Shown here: piece by piece, positions 35,511 through 62,532 of the stretch | Numbering within the stretch: position 1 is the stretch's first letter | Layout of the letters: each line of letters starts with the position of its first letter | NCBI GenBank assembly: GCA_030522415.1 | Contig: CM060126.1 | Coordinates: forward strand, 8,184,852 to 8,248,851 | Length of the DNA stretch: 64,000 bases | Direction of reading: 5' to 3' | From: Channallabes apus | Taxonomy: Eukaryota > Chordata > Actinopteri > Siluriformes > Clariidae | Program-made: the position numbers and the translations under genes | Notes under the pieces: model-generated | What the model was told of the DNA's origin: nothing | The model's database searches: none | The model's input: the letters and a program-made list of their open reading frames with translations, nothing else

Positions 35511-36435
35511 GGAAATCCTACCACGGTTGTAAAATGGGAATAAATACAATGGCCTCCATGGTAACTAGTTGCACTATAGAAGTTTCTAGATGAATGGAAG
35601 GATGTAACACGTCCAGCATGCTACAACCTAAAGCTGGAAGACTGACCTGAACACAGGGTTTCATAATTGCTTCTCTACTATTTTATACAGCTAAATCGTC
35701 TAAACATAACAAACACAATTATATTTGATTTCTCTTAACGCAAAATCTAAAACGTGCTTACAAACTTAAATGCAGGATCTGTTTAGTTGATCGGTACGTG
35801 ACTTGAACCCTGCCCGAGGGTGCTGCGGCACGTGGCCGTGTGTCGAGCACAGAGGCGTCAAACTAAAAGCAAAAGTTCACCACTTGGACCAACACCATGC
35901 CTGGTGCATACAAAGGTCTGGAATAAGCATAATGAGTTGAGCGTGACCTTTCATGACCTTTTCACTAGGTTTGCACAGGATATACAAAAAGATCGATATG
36001 GACTTTCATTTTTGATAACACTGGTTTGGAAATCTAACCAGCATTCATTGAATTATTGTATGTACGACATGATACTGAGAGTATTTATTTCAAATTATAT
36101 GCAGTTCTATCAAGTAAAACTTGAAAAAAGTGAACACAAAAGGTGATGTGAGGAGACAAGGTATATTTTATATGAAAATATATTGATTTATTTGGCTTAC
36201 ATTTAAATCCAAAGTAACCAGAAATCCATCCATAGGGCTTAGAGCTAGATTTAGACACAGAAAGTAATTACAATAAAATATAGTCAAATGCATGCAATCA
36301 TTTCTCAAGTTTTTGTGCCCTTTATGAATTTTATTGTTTGTCCTCTGGTCACAGCTGAATCTGCGCTGCTTGAAGCAGAGTATGAGCTTAACAGATAAAC
36401 AGATTTCTCATAACCATCCAGTGTTTGACATGTCA

Positions 36436-36785
36436 AAGTTGTCATTCACTCATTCACCTTCAGTAAGAGATTGATCCCAATCAGGGTCACAGTGTCTCGG
36501 GAACTCTAGGCTTGAAAATAAGCACCATGTGTGCACACATTCACACCTGGTAAATGACAGTCACCAGTCCATATACCAACATGTTTCTGGATTGCAGGAG
36601 GAATCCTGAAGAAAACCAATTCAGACACGGTGAGAAAGAACATTTGAAACTCTGTGAAAGTATATAGACAGAAACCCAAACTCAGGGTTGAACCCAGGAC
36701 CATGAAATTACACAATGTTACTCTGGTTCGTCTGCCAGTACCACTTAAAATGTGTGCGTGTGGGAATTGAAATTCACACCTCACA
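36436..36785 (-). mobile_element. Old SINE relic
   Basis: CATTCACTCATTCACCTTCA tail-like start, GATCCCAATCAGGGTCACAG, then GGGTTGAACCCAGGACCATG (B-box-like region reversed). Order and spacing match a V-SINE-like element at high divergence. Confidence 0.5.
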
Positions 36786-36984
36786 TGCTCCTTAATGCTC
36801 TATAAAGTCATCAGTGACATACTTCCAGTGCAGATGTCAATTTGTCTATCAGGAAGGTGTCAAATGGGGTAGAAAAGCTGAGGTCACAGGTAAATAGTAT
36901 CAGCACAGGGTTAATCACACTGAGATGCCAATGACTTCTTTAAGATAATTTTTGCACATGAGCATAATAAATGTAATTATATTG

Positions 36985-37085
36985 TGTGTGATGGCCTGCG
37001 ATGGACTTGTGCCTTCTCCAGGATGTAATCCTGCCTTTTGCAGTTTTCCCAGAAACTTGAAAGCTCTCAGGCTCACCAGGGATAA
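36985..37085 (+). mobile_element. SINE 3' fragment, degenerate
   Basis: GGCCTGCGATGGACTTGTGC...CCAGGATGTAATCCTGCCTT resembles the GCGATGGATTGGCACCCTGTCCAGG segment of the full copies. Confidence 0.45.
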
Positions 37086-37579
37086 AACTGCATCGCACCA
37101 TATGGACAGAAGAGCAAAATAACGATGATAAAAATAATATTTCAAAGCCGGAAGAGTAAAGAATTATATATGTAATTAACTGTAGTGTAACAAAAAGGAC
37201 CCAAATGAAATTAATCTTCCATTCAGTCTCACTGCAAATCTAAACGTATGTTTTACCAAGAGGGAGATTTTTTACCATGGTTCTCTGGAACCATGTCTGG
37301 ATAAAATCTGCAAAAGAAAAAGTAAGTCTGGTTTCAAGATTTCACGCCCACTTATTCCGAGGAAGAAGGTATTTCAATCTTCATTGGATCCTTTTCCATT
37401 TAAACGTATCTGAAATTACATTGAAGCTACTCTGGAATAATATGCATCCTTGTTCATTCAGTTCATCAAAAATGTTCTCAATAACAATGCGTATTTATTA
37501 AACCAGGGCGTAACGTTAGGGGAAAAGTTCTTTTGCCAACTTTAATTAAAGGTGGTTTCCTCTTAACATTACACCCAGT

Positions 37580-37930
37580 ATTGTGTAGGTTCCCCTTGTG
37601 CCAAAGAGCAGCTCCGGACCCTAGGGGGATGGAATCACAGGCTTTCTGGGATGGGCTGTATCGTCTGGTACCGGAGATGTTTGGATCCTTAGAGTGTCGT
37701 GTCCAGTGGGTCCAATGTGGGAAGGTTGGAGGCTAGGTCGGTGGTTTTGGGCTTTTCGACTCCTGGGCCACATGCATGGTGGGATATGGTGCACTGGGTG
37801 TTCTGGTGCCTTACTATTGCCAGCATTTTTGTTTTGTGCTTGGGATCGGTCTGGACAGGCTGGCCTTTGCTCCCCACAGACAAAAATGAATCTTGTAACA
37901 ACACAGATAACGTGTCCGGGGTTTACATAA
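37580..37930 (+). repeat. Dispersed repeat C, copy 1
   Basis: Shares ordered segments with the reverse complement of 56570-56860: GGAAGGTT, TTTTGGGCTTTTCGACTCCT/CGGGCTTGGGCATTTTGCCC, CTGGGCC and a GGTGCA...GTGTTCTG stretch. Translations of both include WC(T/I)GCS. Class unknown. Confidence 0.55.
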
Positions 37931-38141
37931 ACAATTATGATGACCATCAAGGTCACAATGTATATATCTTGTAAAGTTGTATTAAGGCATGAAAAGTACA
38001 CAAGCAGTTTGTTGTGAAATCAGAGCGAAAAACAAAACAGCAGACACTGAACATTTACAAACTTGAGAAAGCGTACAGAGGTAAAATTAAAACTGGACGA
38101 ATCATGAACAGAAAGACAAGATCAAAGAAGAAAAGGAAAAT

Positions 38142-38174
38142 AATTCTAAAGTCAAAAAAAAAAAAAAAAAAAAA
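38142..38174. repeat. Poly-A tract
   Basis: Run of about 22 A, possibly the tail of a retroposed sequence; no body recognised. Confidence 0.6.
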
Positions 38175-38213
38175 GGAGAGATTTCCCTGATAATCCAAAC
38201 AAACGCTTGTACC

Positions 38214-38553
38214 TAGTGTTGCACAATTAGAATTCAAAATTGCAATATGTATTTGTGCAACTATTTAATCACAAAAGGATAAAATTTATTACAGGTAATA
38301 TACGCTTAGTCAGGAATGTATGAACTTATAACAATCTATGAACAAATAGATATTGGTGAACATCCTCTTCAAGACATCATTCATTGAATTATTTGGTGTC
38401 AGCCTAGATAAATATGCTTTAATACAAAATGGTACATTTAGCAGTACATTTAATAAATAAAGAAATAAATATCACACTTTATGTTGTGTTTGCAATAGGT
38501 GTCAAAATAATTGCAATGTGATTTTTTAAAAATTATCAAATCGTGCAGCCCTA
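38214..38553. mobile_element. hAT-like short non-autonomous element
   Basis: Ends TAGTGTTGCACAATT and, reversed from the right, TAGGGCTGCACGATT, the pattern of abundant fish hAT derivatives. Flanking octamers CTTGTACC and CTTGTGAC are close but not identical. The interior is AT-rich with no transposase frame. Confidence 0.6.
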
Positions 38554-38775
38554 CTTGTGACCATTTTAATTACTTAAAAAATATTTAATTAATTAATTAA
38601 CACACGTAAGTGACTCATTATATATCTTTGCACTCATTTTTACACAAAATGTTCTTTTGAAAGTTGCATTTATTCAAAGTAGATAAGATCTATTGCAGCT
38701 TATCCTATAGCAGCAATTACGTAAAAATGATAAAGGGAAAAGTAACACTGATTATAGAAAGTCAGACATACATCG

Positions 38776-38781
38776 TTTATT
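38776..38781 (-). terminator. Candidate timm50 poly(A) signal AATAAA
   Basis: Canonical AATAAA on the minus strand about 675 bp after the timm50 stop (39454). No other signal in this stretch was preferred. Confidence 0.4.
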
Positions 38782-39453
38782 GAAGGTCATTTAAGCAGTT
38801 CACATTAAACGCACTACACAACCACGTTAGATGTAGTGTACCATCACGGTTATAAACAGAAATGGCACTGTGTCAATCTCATCGACTGATATGACCCAAC
38901 TTAATATGAACTACAATCCGGCAGTTCTTACAGCAGCATGAGTACACAACTCTGGTACATAACTCCTAAGAGTGACCACACCTCATCAGTGCTCATGACG
39001 TAGCACTAAACTGTGATAAGGAGACTCTTCTAGTGAGCACCGATTGTGTCTGATAAAAGGTGTGGCTCATAATAGATTTTCCCCTCTAAGTGGAAAGAAT
39101 AAAATGAGCTAAGGAGTGGAGAAAACTTGGTCCAGGTATATAGACCTTTGGAACGAATTGTTAGACATAAACACAACAACTGAGATCGGAGGAAGGCATG
39201 ATGTAGGCCATGTTCGGTCCAGAGAATGCCTTCACCAGCACGCAGATATTAAAAGTCTTTTTGGAGTTCCTGGCTTCCCTTCCCAGCCATGGCAGCAAGA
39301 GTTCAGTGGAAGGAACTGGATGTTTCCCCCCCCCCCCCTCTTAATCTCCCATGCAGCTAGGGGTACCACCTGCCCAGTGACCGTGGCTTTGCCCCAATGA
39401 CCAGTCACTGCCCAAGGTGGCCCAGAACTACCAGCCTTCAGTGAGGACGACCT

Positions 39454-54492
<15,039 letters not shown>

Positions 54493-55287
54493 CTGGAAAA
54501 GGAAAAGAAAAAGTGGGAAATGGTCAGGCAACAATAAAGAAACAAGAACTTTTGCAAGTTAAAATGGATCCTTTAATTATAATAACCCTAGATTCCCTCT
54601 GTGCAAAAGACGACCAGAAAGACAATACAAAAGACTGCAGGACAATTATAAAAGCTGAATGAACAGTCATGAGCGTAATCCTTTTTTATTTTTGATTATT
54701 TATAAATCCATCGTGACCGTTTATCTCAGTGTTTGATCCAATCCCTAAAGATACAGATTTCCAAATGCGATTTTTCATTATTGCTCAAGTTCCTTATCCC
54801 TAATCGGCTGAATTGAGGTAAAGAGATTAATGTTTTTACTGGAAGTGCATTGAATCACAAATACCGATGAATGGTTGTTTAAAAAAAAAAAAAAAAAAAA
54901 AGGAGCAGTCATGGTTTACAAAAAAAATTATAAAAATAATCTACAATTTGCCTGAAATTTAAAAGGTGAAGGTACGTCTCTATTTCATTCACAATTGCAA
55001 AGACATGCTGGATCATGCATAAGATGCATGTTCTATGAAAAACTGTTGACCTGTTAAACAAGCTAAATCAATCAATCACACCTACCCATAAAAACCATCA
55101 CAGGTAGATTAGAGAGAAAAATACCAACAAGCAGCTAATACAAACACAAAATCAAACAAGCAGACATTTCCTGGCAGGGCACACACAAAAAAAAAAAAAA
55201 CTAAACCCACACACTTGGCAATAATCTAGAGAAAGTAAATGGTGCAAAAAGAAATTCTGCACCTGAAGCCTGACAAATGATCCATGC

Positions 55288-55318
<31 letters not shown>

Positions 55319-56560
55319 TCATATGCTCCTCCTCGGTTTGCATCCTTCGATTAACCACCAGCAGGTTAATCAGCACTCACATACGCAACCAAGCTGATGA
55401 ATATTCAGCTACATCTACCAGCAAGGACCGACACCCACCCACCTATCACCCTCCACCCCTTTGTGGTAGAACAGCCACATGCTGGACCTTATTTTCTGCA
55501 TCTGGACTGGACGTTTACACAGAAAACAGCAGTGCCTCTTCTGGTCACAAGATGGAACTCCATGACATTTATGCAAATGTGTTATTATACAAACACAACA
55601 GGAATGGTGCTGAACCTTGACTGAAGAATACATCAGTATGTTTTACATTTACGAGGAACTGTCTCAGTGTTTGATCCAAAACTCTCCGCATTCAATGACG
55701 CAGCAACAATAATTGCTCATGTATACGGTCATAATTTTTACCCGCGTGTACATAATTATAGTATCTGGCTAAACAATGGTACAACGGATGTAATAAAACT
55801 TTTTTTCCCCCTCCTTCCTCCTTTCAAAGTCCTTCAACTTACGATTTAGTCAGACATAACACTTGGACATTTCTCAAGACCTGGCCTGTCAAGTCCCTCG
55901 GCTCCAGACACGGCCTGGTCCGTCCTCTGCTGCTTCTAAAAAGCTTGGAACTCCTCTGTCTTATTTGCTAACAAGCTGCCATTTGAATGGCATGGTGGTA
56001 TAGACCCGAGCACTTCTAAATTAACCTGTCTGGATCAAGTCCATGCTTGAGTTGCAATAGATAAAAAAAAAATTTAAATAAAAGAAATAAAGAAAACTTT
56101 ATATTCACACCACTGGACAATTTATCTTAGCCAGGCAACCTACTGAAAGTGTTTTGGGACCAAACAGGTTCACCAACCGGAGATCAACATTGAACCTGTG
56201 ACTCCTGAGCAGTGAGGTTGCAGCACCACCTCAGTACCACAATGCCACTCTTACTATTACATTATGTCATAAAATAAAGTACTTAATAAAATGTACTATT
56301 GATCTAATGGTGCTGGATTGCTTATAAGTAAGAGCAGTTCCGGCTGTAGTTCAAATCAGTTTTATACTAATGCATGCTTTCTAATGCGCAGTAAGGTAAT
56401 AGACTCTAAAGTAAGTCCACAGTGGCCTACATGGCAGACAGGCTACACGATCCAAGACTAATATAAGCTTTAACAAGGAAGAAAAACATTGTCATAGTGA
56501 CGCTTCCTTTCACACACACAAACACACTGTCGAACCGTGAACTTCCATTCACGGCCAGGT
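54493..56560. other. No exon placed; probable timm50 intron or 5' flank
   Basis: A runs at 54880-54900, (ATT)n near 55288-55315. No reading matches the missing TIM50 N-terminus. Confidence 0.4.
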
Positions 56561-56569
56561 AAACGGAAC

Positions 56570-56870
56570 AACGCTGATCGCCAATTATACATCATGGGAG
56601 CCGAAGTGTCACCATGGAGAACCAGAGGTCAGCCAGTCTGCTCTGAGCCCGCAGAAAACACATTGCAAAAAGAAATGCATCAGAACATCCGATGCACCAG
56701 AGCCTGCGACACACAGGGCCCAGGGGGGCAAAATGCCCAAGCCCGAACATCCGCACCTCAAACCTTCCACATCCCAATACACTCACGGGATGTAAACAAA
56801 TTCAATTCAAGCCTTAACCCACAGCACCCAAAACATCTGCTACAAAACGTCCAGGTGCAATGAAAAGTAC
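56570..56870 (-). repeat. Dispersed repeat C, copy 2
   Basis: Reverse-complement relative of 37580-37930. A 64-codon minus-strand frame includes WCIGCSDAFLF against WCTGCSGALLL in copy 1. Confidence 0.55.
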
Positions 56871-57295
56871 AGCGTTTACACAACCAACGATGACTTGGAC
56901 AGCATCCAACAAGGGTGCACTCCTGCTGAGTTCAGTGTAGACAGTTCAAGACAGAATGCTCGGGTAACTGCACTGTTGTTCTACTGAAACCTATTGGGGG
57001 GTTTGTATATTACATGCACTGCTCTGGCGTATTCATCCGTGTAAAGTCATAATATGTGGACTTGCTTAAAAAAAAAAAAGTAAATAAAAATAAAAAAATT
57101 CAATAGTTTTGACTTTGAGTTTAGTTAAACTTTAACTTTGAGTTAAGTCAATAGTTAACAGGTTCTAATTACATTCTAATTTCTACAACTAGAAAAAACT
57201 AAAAAAAATTGTGTTTTTATCTTCCATACCTATATTTTATATAGGTTTTTCTATATTTTATTTCTTATTAATAATCTTTTTTTCTTAAGCTCACG

Positions 57296-57480
57296 GGCGG
57301 TAATATAAGCATTTCGCTGCAGATCGTACTGTGTATGACTGTGTATGAGAAATTAAATTTGAATAATACACAGGAAAAAATTGAAAAGCACACGTTACAC
57401 TTGAGGTTAGTGGTGATGTTGCGTGTAAATTCTGTAATCATATCAAATTCAAATTTTATTTGTCACATTAGGAAGTGAAG
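57296..57480. repeat. Fragments of a dispersed fish repeat
   Basis: AAGCATTTCGCTGCAGATCG...ATTAAATTTGAA near 57310 and CAAATTCAAATTTTATTTGT near 57450 resemble halves of an inverted-ended fish repeat known to me only by its words. Confidence 0.35.
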
Positions 57481-58333
57481 AATACAGCGTTTCCTCCAAA
57501 AATTCTAAGAATTTTTTATTATTATTTTTTTTTTTACAGTTGCTTAAATAAATAAGCAACTGTAAACTATTAACTATTTACTATTACTAAAATTAACTAA
57601 ATAGTCACAATAAGGTTAACAACCGTTGGAAGTAAACAACTGAAAAGTAACCTGCAGTCAACACTGACGTCTCTCATTCATTTATTTCACATATTTGTTT
57701 AGGACAGGTTTGTCCATCTCACTTGAGATTTACTATTTTACATTACATTTATGGTCACACTTTATATACTTTATTATGACTTCTTTATTTGTGGTCATAA
57801 ACAGTGGTTTCAAACTTTTAGAAACACAATTATGCCACCTGCAGGTGAATTTAAGTTATGGCTACTGAACATTTATTTAGTCAGAAAAAAAAAAAAAAAA
57901 CAGATATTGACAAAACCTAGAACATTTTAGACCGCTAAATATAATGAATCGCTGTGATTAAAGTGTAGCGGCTTATAATAACTGCTAGAATTGTGGAGAT
58001 ATAAAGGTTATTACTGTCCCCTGGTCTTTCATTCACCAACCAGTACAATTATACTCAAACCTGTTCCAGTAAGATAATGTCATGAAGACCAGTCAGGTCA
58101 GAGTAGTTTAAAAAAAAAAAAACAAAAAAAAAAAAAACATGACAGCAGAAATTATCAAAACATCAGATGGGAATGTTTCTCTAATAAATAATAATATAGT
58201 TCTCTAAACAAGAGTTTTTTTTTTTTTTTTTACATTTTAAAACTTAGGAAATAAATACTTTACATAAATAAGAAGTCTCAAACACCTTCGTGAAACTTGT
58301 TGAAAATATATATATATTTTTTTTTTTTATGTA

Positions 58334-58752
58334 TGAGGGGTGTTCAAGTCAAACCGGGACTTTTTATTATGCAGAATAACAGAACATAGTTATGAAAGTA
58401 AACTTGCTGTATTTGTCTATATAATTCCCTGTTACACTAATGCATTCATCCCAGTGTTTCACTAGTGTAGGATGTGGCAACAACCCCCAGCCGAGATCCT
58501 GTAATGTGCCAGTGGTGGTGAAGAATGACAGATACGTCTCTTCCACCAGCTGGGGACCAGTTATCTGTGGATTTTCTGCGTTACACTTGCGGGAATGAAT
58601 GTAGTGGGCCTGGGATCGTCATTCATGGGAATACGATCTTCTTTAAAATTATTGCACCATTCAAACTGCGGCTCATCACTGTACTGTCGATGGGTTTTAC
58701 GCCTTTTTTCAGAGAATTTTTTTCTTTCGTAAGTTTTGCTTGAACGCCTCTC
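58334..58752 (-). mobile_element. Mariner-type relic, copy 6 (family B), best ends
   Basis: Left end GAGGGGTGTTCAAGTCAAAC followed by CGGGACTTT, right end TTTGCTTGAACGCCTCTC. Interior has ATCCCAGTGTTTCACTAGTG and CATTCATGGGAATACGATC-type pieces. About 420 bp with no intact transposase. Confidence 0.7.
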
Positions 58753-58849
58753 GTACAGGAATACTGCTGATGTATTGAACACGTCCAGCTGGTCGTGGTG
58801 TATAACAGAACCTATATATTTACGGTAGTCTACTTCCGGCACAGTTTAT

Positions 58850-59320
58850 AATCCTTCGTCTATGCAGGAGTCTAACAAGAAGCTAAAGCTCGATTAGCCA
58901 GACCCTTCTCTATTTACTCAGAGCAGTCTGCCTTGGCTCATGACTTAAGGCTCCATTTCCTGATTACGACTCTAGACTCTTGTGACCAGGACTCAGTTCC
59001 TGCTCCCACGCCATCACCTTGAGTCCTCCAATTAAAGCCCTGGGGTGTCCATAGCAGCACCTTCCACCCTGGCACACTTCACATCCAGCTCCCTCTGCCT
59101 TTCAGCTGTCTGTTAACTTTACTCTTTCAACTCTGGCACAAAAGGTGGATGACAGGAAAGTGTGCCTTTAAAATAGGCTCCATTGTAATTATCCAGGCCA
59201 CACAGGGATAGCAGCTGTTTGAGAAGTGTGCTCGTCACACCTCCACGTGACACAGAACATCTAGTTAGCCATCAGTATTACAAGGAACGTGCTGGGAACG
59301 GGTGAAGGAGCGGAGCGTGC
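58850..59320. other. GC-richer unique block, possible regulatory element
   Basis: Moderate G+C sequence in AT-rich surroundings without repeats or a supported frame. Confidence 0.3.
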
Positions 59321-60007
59321 TCAGAACCACAACACAAATCGTTCAAAAGGTGCTTGTGTTCGATGCCAAAGCTTTATTCAATGCTGAATAAAATATCAAT
59401 AAGTGAACAGGAACAAGCATGCATGAAAGTATGAGGATACAAATAGTAGGGTCTGATTTTACGACGAGACAAAAATTGCCTGGGAAAAGTTTCTGCTTGT
59501 CCTTTCAGTATGACATCAGTTAGTTTAGTGAATCAGGTACATTTGTTAACACCCACAGTCCTGGCATGCTCTTTACACGTCTGTTATGAAGCGTCAATGG
59601 TTGCTTGGACTGAGAAGTGTGCCCTGACAAGTACGCCTCGGAAACAAAAGGACATGTGACGCACACCCACGGAGAGTAGCACAGACGTGCAAAACACTAA
59701 CAACACGAAACATGATATTTAATCTCTGATGTTTAGCAGTAAAGCTACAAACAGTACATTCGATTTGAGATTTTATACAATGAATATCACCATCAACGTT
59801 AGTCTAGACGTGCCTCTCAAATGTACAAGAAGAAGAAGCAAATCTAGACAGATAGAGGATGATCCCTACACAAACACTTCCACAACAATAAACAAATACA
59901 TTGTTTATATCGTTTCTAAAGATGGCTCACCTGCTCACAGTGCTTCCCTCATTCTCAACACATCCACAAGATCTTGATTTAAAATATACAACAGTGATTC
60001 CTTGGTG

Positions 60008-60130
60008 GAATTCATTCATTCAATATTTTCTATACCGCATTATCCTGTATTTAGGGTCGCGGGGACCTGGAGCCTATCCCAGGAGACTCAGGGCACGAGG
60101 CAGGGTACACCCTAGACAGCGTGCCAATCT
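60008..60130 (-). mobile_element. SINE fragment
   Basis: Minus-strand 3' half of the V-SINE-like element (ATTCATTCAATATTTTCTAT, CGGGGACCTGGAGCCTATCC). A short repeat of TCCTTGGTGGAAT lies at 59998-60011 and 60128-60141, close to both ends. Confidence 0.75.
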
Positions 60131-61135
60131 CCTTGGTGGAATGTCCAATTAAAAAAAATAATAAAATAATAATAATCCTCCAAAACGACGTAAACAGTTA
60201 ATTCCAAAAAGTTTTTCAAATAAAAACATGCAGATTTACAAGAATTACTTAAATTGAGGAATAAAGAAAATGAAACAGCATGGATTCAGGTCCTTTGACA
60301 CCCCCGCCCACCCCACCCCACATCTAACGACCTCCTAAATGAGTCTCACCAAAAGGCCCGGCACACTTCGACTCAGTCTGCTAAGCCTCCCACCTGAATG
60401 AGAATTGCATCCTGAAAACACCTCCGTGGAAAGAAGAAAAAAAAATCCTTTCCCAAGCACACACATCTTAGCTCCTGGCACATGTCACAACAACACGAGA
60501 AAGTGTGCACTTGAAAGAGTGCAACGTCATTATCCGGAGCAGGCTCGCACCTCTAGGGGGTGTGAAGTTTTACCCTGAAAGAGCAGGAGGACAAAAGCTG
60601 TGCATCCAAGATTTTATGAACTTCACATTAGGGTCGTCTCAACATTAAAATGTTGATGCATAATTGTGTCGCTTAAAAAAAAACTAAACAAAACAAACAA
60701 AAAAAAGCGGCAAAAAAGCGCTACAGGAAGCCGAGAGAACTATTCCAAAACTATATAAAATAATAATAAAATACAAGAAAGTCTGAGTATTTGGGAGCAA
60801 AATATGAAGGAATGAGGGGCTCAAGACTTGTGCACAGTACCGTATAAATTAACAAAAGTCACTGTGGTGAGTACTATGTATTTCCTAATTAAACATGATG
60901 TTTGGTGGACGAACATTTCTGACTTTATTAACTGTTAAAATGACACTCATTCAGATGGAGACTCTTCTGTTTAGTTTAGTCATGGGTTCAGCGGTATGTA
61001 CAGTTAAGACGGTCTAGCGATGATGCATGATTGCTTGACCCGCTATACATAACGTCGTACGACAGTAATTCATGATCTTGTGTTTGCCCATCAGTTAACG
61101 CCAATCAGACTTCTTGTTGAAAAGTGAAGTAAATA

Positions 61136-62530
61136 CAAACCGGATTCCAAAAAAGTTGGGACACTAAACAAATTGTGAATAAAAACTGAATGCAATGATG
61201 TGGAGATGGCAAATGTCAATATTTTATTCAGAATAGAACATAGATGACAGATCAAAAGTTTAATCCGAGAAAATGTATCATTTTAAAGGAAAAATATGTT
61301 GATTCCAAACCAAGATGGGTAGAGGATCACCAATTCCCACAACGTTGCGCAGAAAGATAGTGGAGCAATATCAGAAAGGTGTTACCCAGCGAAAAATTGC
61401 AAAGACTTTGCAGTTATCATCATCAACTGTGCATAATATCATCTGAAGATTCAGAGAATCTGGAACAATCTCTGTGCGTAAGGGTCAAGGGCGTAAAACC
61501 ATACTGGATGCCCGTGATCTCCGGGCCCTTAAACGACACTGCACCACAAACAGGAATGCTACTGTAAAGGAAATCACAGAATGGGCTCAGGAATACTTCC
61601 AGAAACCATCGTCAGTGAACACAATCCACCGTGCCATCCGCCGTCGCCAGCTGAAACTCTACAGTGCAAAGAAGAAGCCATTTCTAAGCAAGATCCACAA
61701 GCACAGGCGTTTTCATTGGGCCAGGGATCATTTAAAATGGAGTGTGGCAAAATGGAAGACTGTTCTGTGGTCAGACGAGTCACGATTCGAAGTTCTTGTT
61801 GGAAATGTGGGACGCCATGTCATCCGGACAAAAGAGGACGAGGACAACCCAAGTTGTTATCAACGTTCAGTTCATAAGCCTGCATCTCTGATGGTATGGG
61901 GTTGCATGAGTGCGTGTGGCATGGGCAGCTCGCATGTCTGGAAAGGCAACATCAATGCAGAAAAATATATTCAGGTTCTAGAACAACATGTGCTCCCATC
62001 CAGACGTCATCTCTTTCAGGGAAGACCCTGCATTTTTCAACAAGATAATGCCAGACCACATTCTGCATCAATCACAACATCATGGCTGCGTAGGAGAAGG
62101 ATCCGGGGACTGAAATGGCCAGTCTGCAGTCCAGATCTTTCCCCTATAGAGAACATTTGGCGCATCATAAAGAGGAAGGTGCGACAAAGAAGGCCCAAGA
62201 CGATTGAACAGTTAGAGGCCTGTATTAGACAAGAATGGGAGAGCATTCCTATTTCTAAACTTGAGAAACTGGTCTCCTCGGTCCCCAGACGTCTGTTGAG
62301 TGTTGTAAGAAAATGGCCTTGTCACAACTTTTTTGGGATTTGTTGACACCATGACATTTTGATTCACCATATTTTTCCCTTAAAATGATACATTTTCTCA
62401 GTTTAAACTTTTGTTCCGTGATTTATGTTCTATTCTGAATAAAATATTGACATTTGCCATCTCCACATCATTGCATTCAGTTTTTATTCACAATCTGCTT
62501 AGTGTCCCAACTTTTTTGGAATCCGGTTTG
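61136..62530 (+). mobile_element. Tc1-like transposon with nearly identical terminal repeats
   Basis: Inverted ends start CAAACCGGATTCCAAAAAAG on both sides and differ at two positions over about the first 106 bp; similarity extends weakly to about 175 bp. TA at 61134-61135 and 62531-62532. The 1,395-bp element contains one nearly complete transposase gene. Confidence 0.95.
61315..62346 (+). pseudogene. Tc1-like transposase with one premature stop
   Basis: From the ATG at 61315 (MGRGSPIPTTLRRKIVEQYQ) the frame stays open to TGA at 62344, 343 codons, apart from a single TGA at 61447 (codon 45) inside the first helix-turn-helix region. Second HTH/linker region (KGQGRKTILDARDLRALKRH), catalytic Asp in VLWSDESRFEV, GCMSACGMG, Asp in FQQDNARPH and Glu in SPIENIW are intact, with 34 residues between the last two (DD34E). 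Downstream of the stop there is still a reading frame of about 290 codons, which lacks the N-terminal DNA-binding helices. Confidence 0.9.
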
Positions 62531-62532
62531 TA

